NCBI RefSeq assembly: GCF_041380235.1
Contig: NZ_JBGIYY010000017.1
Location: forward strand, 1-64,000
Origin: Glaciecola sp041380235
GTDB taxonomy: Bacteria; Pseudomonadota; Gammaproteobacteria; Enterobacterales; Alteromonadaceae
DNA length: 64,000 nt
Direction: 5' to 3'
Positions 61,036 to 64,000 of this stretch are shown here, one piece after another. Each line of letters starts with the position of its first letter. Within the stretch, counting starts at the first letter, position 1. The notes below the pieces were generated by a model. It was given only the letters and a program-made list of their open reading frames with translations, ran no database searches and was not told the origin of the DNA. The translations under genes were made by a program, and so were the position numbers.

Positions 61036-62750
61036 TGAAGTCTTTGTACTGGTCTTTTTGGTTTTTGCTAGCATTGGTGAGTCATTATGCCTCAGCCGAG
61101 CTCACTAGCCTTACCGCCACAATTGATAAAAACCCCATATTGCTTGATGAATCAGTCACCTTGCAAATAACCGCTGTTGGTGGCGCAGAATCTGACGCAA
61201 TTGATTTTTCTGTGTTAACGCGTAGCTTTAGAGTCGGCCAACCGTCGGTAAGCCAATCAACCCAAATCATTAACTTTGATCGCACCACCACGACCACTTG
61301 GACACTGCAACTTTTTCCGCGCGGCACTGGCAAGTTAACTATTCCGGCTTTTAGAATTGATCAACAAGTAACTGACCCAATAATTTTAAACGTACTGCCG
61401 GTCACAGAAGCCAATCTCGCGCAACCTCGGGACTTTTATGTCACAACACAGGTCAGTAGCGCGCAGGTGTATTTGCAGCAGCAGGTCCAATATCAGGTCA
61501 AAATATATTTGGCGGTAGATATCCAGCGCGGCAGTTTAACTGAACCGGTGCTCGACAACGCGGTAATCGAGCAACTTGGCGATGACAAAGAATACCAGGA
61601 ACTAGTCAATGGCGTGCGCTATCGGGTGATTGAAAGAAACTTTGCGGTATTGCCTCAAGCGAGTGGTAATTACATCATTGACGGTCCTGTGTTTCAGGCC
61701 GAAGTGTTGGCCGGCTCTCGCCAAAATTTTGCGTTTTTCAATCGCAGCAAAACCATCAACCGTGTTGCACCCTCTATTGAGCTGACCGTCTTGCCAATTC
61801 CTGAAAGTTACCCATTTTTATGGTTACCCAGTGAACAAGTTCAGGTAAGCGAGCAATGGCAAGGTAATGACAATGAGTTTGTTCAAGGAGAGCCTATAAC
61901 ACGAACCATAACGATAAATGCGCTAGGGCTAATTGATGAGCAGTTGCCCGCCATTGAAGCACAGTATCATCCCAGTTTTAAAACCTATCCAGAGCAGCCT
62001 GAGAGAGCGACCATTAAGCAAGACAGTCGATTGATTGCGCAACTGGTGCAAAGCACGGCAATTATTCCAAGTCAGACTGGAACATTTGTATTACCCGAAA
62101 TTAGTATCCCATGGTTCGACGTGAATTCGGGTGAAACCAAATTTGCGGTTGTTCCGGCAAAGACTGTAAACGTCATTGCGCCGGTTAATCAAGCCAGCGA
62201 CGCCAGCCAGCTAAGTGGCGCCGCGATCAGCGAAGCCACTCCTGTAGACCTGCTTCCCGAGCAAGCTGAGAAACCCGCATCAGATGGCTTATTTCCTGTC
62301 TTAATATATGGTTTAGATGCGCTGCACATCAGCTTAATTGCTGCCCTTGTGGTGCTTATTATTATGATGCTTTTACTTTATCGCAAAACACCGACTGTAG
62401 CAGCGGTAAAAGAAACCGCGCAAATACCGATATCTGACAGCGAAGCAACGGCTTGGCAGCAGCTCAATCAAGCCATTGACAGTAAAAACACAAAAGCATT
62501 ACAGGCCTGCCTCAGAGCATGGTTGCAAAGTTTAACAAGGCAGCATATTCAGTCCTTAAATAACACCTTGATTCATTTAGATGCCAGTGATGCTGCCGAA
62601 GCCTTTAACGGCGCACTGGCGAGTCAATACAGCGAAACGACTGGTAGCTTTGACGTCGAGGCGCTCAAACAAACGCTCACGCGATTAAGAGAGCGTGAAC
62701 AGCATAGACGCGACTCACAGTCTCGTACTAATATGTACCCAATTACGTAA
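61029..62750 (+). CDS. BatD-like oxygen-tolerance protein
   Basis: The 573 residues begin with a signal peptide (MKSLYWSFWFLLALVSHYASA), followed by a large periplasmic region of beta-sandwich character (LTATIDKNPILLDESVTLQI, LQLFPRGTGKLTIPAF) and one membrane helix near 430-455 (IAALVVLIIMMLLLYR), with a cytoplasmic helical tail. This is the BatD layout. It overlaps the preceding gene by seven bases and closes the Bat operon. Confidence 0.9.
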   Translation: MVMKSLYWSFWFLLALVSHYASAELTSLTATIDKNPILLDESVTLQITAVGGAESDAIDFSVLTRSFRVGQPSVSQSTQIINFDRTTTTTWTLQLFPRGTGKLTIPAFRIDQQVTDPIILNVLPVTEANLAQPRDFYVTTQVSSAQVYLQQQVQYQVKIYLAVDIQRGSLTEPVLDNAVIEQLGDDKEYQELVNGVRYRVIERNFAVLPQASGNYIIDGPVFQAEVLAGSRQNFAFFNRSKTINRVAPSIELTVLPIPESYPFLWLPSEQVQVSEQWQGNDNEFVQGEPITRTITINALGLIDEQLPAIEAQYHPSFKTYPEQPERATIKQDSRLIAQLVQSTAIIPSQTGTFVLPEISIPWFDVNSGETKFAVVPAKTVNVIAPVNQASDASQLSGAAISEATPVDLLPEQAEKPASDGLFPVLIYGLDALHISLIAALVVLIIMMLLLYRKTPTVAAVKETAQIPISDSEATAWQQLNQAIDSKNTKALQACLRAWLQSLTRQHIQSLNNTLIHLDASDAAEAFNGALASQYSETTGSFDVEALKQTLTRLREREQHRRDSQSRTNMYPIT

Positions 62751-62766
62751 AGAAACAGGATTAATA

Positions 62767-64000
62767 ATGATTAAAAAGCCTCTATTTACTGTGTCTGCAA
62801 TTTGTATAGCACTTAGCATAGCGGCATGCAGCCCCGCTCCAGAAACGGCACAAAGTGGCCCGACAGCAGGTGCCGGCGAGACCCAAAACGCAATGCAAGC
62901 TGCAACAGAGTCACAGCGCTTAGCGCAGTTTTTTGCTGACTCTTTTGAGCAAGATTTACAAAACTCACCAATGTTTCAAAGTCGACTTGGCTACAAATGG
63001 GATTACGATAAATGGAACGATGTATCGCCCGCCGCTGACCAAAGACGTCGTGAATTGATGGAGCAGCGCATGGCGCAGACAGAAGGCTTTGACCTTGCCC
63101 AGTTAGATGAGCAAGAGCGCTTAAGTTTGCAATTGTATCAAGCAGATTTGACCCGTCGCCTCGCCAATGATGAATTCAGGCTACATAGCTACATCATGCA
63201 TCAGTTCAGTGCTTGGCATACTACTGTGCCGAGCTTTTTAATCAATATTCATCGCGTATCTTCAATTGAGGATGCAGAAGCTTACATCGAGCGGCTAAGA
63301 GGCGTTAAGCCCCTTTTTGATCAAGTTTTTGAACAGCTCAAACTGCGTCAAGAAGCCGGAATATTTCCTCCGCAGTGGGCCTACGATCAAATGATCCAAG
63401 CTTCTGCGAACGTGATTAAAGGTAATCCGTTTGAGGAAAGCGTCGAGGACTCTACTATTCTCGCCGACTTTAAGGGCAAACTAGATGCCCTAGGCTTAAG
63501 CAATGCCGAAAAAGGTGGCTTACTAGCAGAAGCCAACGAAGCGCTGATGCAAAGCGTTAAACCAGCCTACATGCAAATGATCGCGGAGTTAACAAAACAG
63601 CAAGCATACAGCCCAAAAGGCGATGGCGTATGGCGCTTACCTGACGGCGACAAATGGTATCAAAATAGATTGTCATGGTTTACCACCACCGACATGAATG
63701 CCCAACAGGTGCATGATATCGGGTTAGAGCACGTTGAGCGTATCCATAATCAAATGCGCAATATCATGAAACAAGTCAACTTTGAGGGCGACCTGCAGGC
63801 CTTCTTCACATTTATGCGCGAAGATGACCAATTCTATTATGAAAACACAGAAGAAGATCGCAACCGCTACCTAACCGAAGCAAAAGCATACATAGATAAA
63901 ATGGAAGCAAAAATACCGGATTATTTTGGCTTGGTTCCGAAGGCACAAATGATTGTTAAGCGCGTAGAAGCATTTCGTGAACAGTCTGCCGGAAAAGCGT
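62767..64000 (+). CDS. DUF885-family lipoprotein, partial at window edge
   Basis: An ATG at 62767, with AGGA seven bases upstream, opens a frame that runs off the right edge after 411 codons. It begins with a lipoprotein signal: MIKKPLFTVSAICIALSIAAC, lipobox IAAC with Cys21. The rest matches the DUF885 family of exported proteins (SWFTTTDMNAQQVHDIGLEHVERI, split; QFYYENTEEDRNRYL), which are metallopeptidase-like; the HExxH-type motif would lie beyond the edge. It lies 16 bases after batD and may be cotranscribed, but is not a standard Bat gene. Confidence 0.85.
   Translation, partial: MIKKPLFTVSAICIALSIAACSPAPETAQSGPTAGAGETQNAMQAATESQRLAQFFADSFEQDLQNSPMFQSRLGYKWDYDKWNDVSPAADQRRRELMEQRMAQTEGFDLAQLDEQERLSLQLYQADLTRRLANDEFRLHSYIMHQFSAWHTTVPSFLINIHRVSSIEDAEAYIERLRGVKPLFDQVFEQLKLRQEAGIFPPQWAYDQMIQASANVIKGNPFEESVEDSTILADFKGKLDALGLSNAEKGGLLAEANEALMQSVKPAYMQMIAELTKQQAYSPKGDGVWRLPDGDKWYQNRLSWFTTTDMNAQQVHDIGLEHVERIHNQMRNIMKQVNFEGDLQAFFTFMREDDQFYYENTEEDRNRYLTEAKAYIDKMEAKIPDYFGLVPKAQMIVKRVEAFREQSAGKA

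Noticed and set aside
1..64000. CRISPR arrays, insertion sequences, prophage, rRNA, replication origin
   Set aside because: No regular spaced repeats, transposase or phage structural genes, rRNA sequence or DnaA-box cluster were seen on either strand.

Overview
The window comes from a marine-type gammaproteobacterium, most likely in or near the Alteromonadales. This rests on gene content and order: tolQRAB-pal-cpoB next to tRNA-Lys and nadA, a convergent pheA / tyrA-aroF pair, rpsP-rimM-trmD-rplS, ffh with ypjD and a corC-like gene, sixA near fadIJ, and a moxR-Bat locus beyond fadI. Base composition is moderate. There is no insertion sequence, prophage, CRISPR array, rRNA or replication origin.

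Layout. (1) 1-1000 is accessory DNA at the 3' side of a tRNA-Ser gene: an unknown gene leaving the left edge and the debris of an AbiE-type toxin-antitoxin operon. (2) 1.0-12.7 kb is a minus-strand housekeeping block: tRNA-Ser, nadA, two tRNA-Lys, cpoB, pal, tolB, tolA, tolR, tolQ, ybgC, then ruvB, ruvA, ruvC, nudB, aspS. A gene-free 466-base gap between ybgC and ruvB has a promoter-like and a strong terminator signal on the plus strand, which suggests a small RNA. (3) 12.9-16.8 kb is an FbpABC-type iron(III) ABC transporter preceded by two Fur-box-like sites. (4) 17-24.3 kb holds yciH, a double-receiver protein, and aromatic amino-acid genes pheA, tyrA and aroF, with a chemoreceptor gene between pheA and tyrA. 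(5) 24.4-29.2 kb is mixed: AbgT transporter, sugar acetyltransferase, a DUF2937-like protein, CheV and a rhomboid protease.

(6) 29.2-33.8 kb is the most interesting part: a six-gene minus-strand operon with the same content and order as the poorly understood E. coli yjfIJKLMC cluster (DUF2170, PspA-like, DUF2491, DUF350, DUF1190 lipoprotein, glutathionylspermidine-synthase-like ATP-grasp enzyme), with a divergent small DUF6471-like gene. (7) 34-36.8 kb is a GAF-PAS histidine kinase, a single-domain response regulator and a duplicated-module periplasmic protein. (8) 36.9-38.9 kb is the S16/L19 operon. (9) 39-44.5 kb has an MFS pump, a tonB / ECF sigma / probable anti-sigma operon, a thioesterase and a beta-propeller protein. 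(10) 44.5-51.8 kb has ffh, ypjD, a corC-like gene, sixA with a 58-residue partner gene, and an M16 peptidase. (11) 51.8-55.3 kb is fadJ-fadI with a FadR-like operator upstream. (12) 55.6-64 kb is a tightly overlapping moxR / DUF58 / DUF4381 / BatA / BatB-C / BatD operon, followed by a DUF885 lipoprotein cut by the window edge.

Most of the window is ordinary core genome. The main candidates for new biology are the yjf-type operon, the possible small RNA, the 58-residue gene after sixA, the tonB-ECF operon, and the possible ATT start codon of fbpA.
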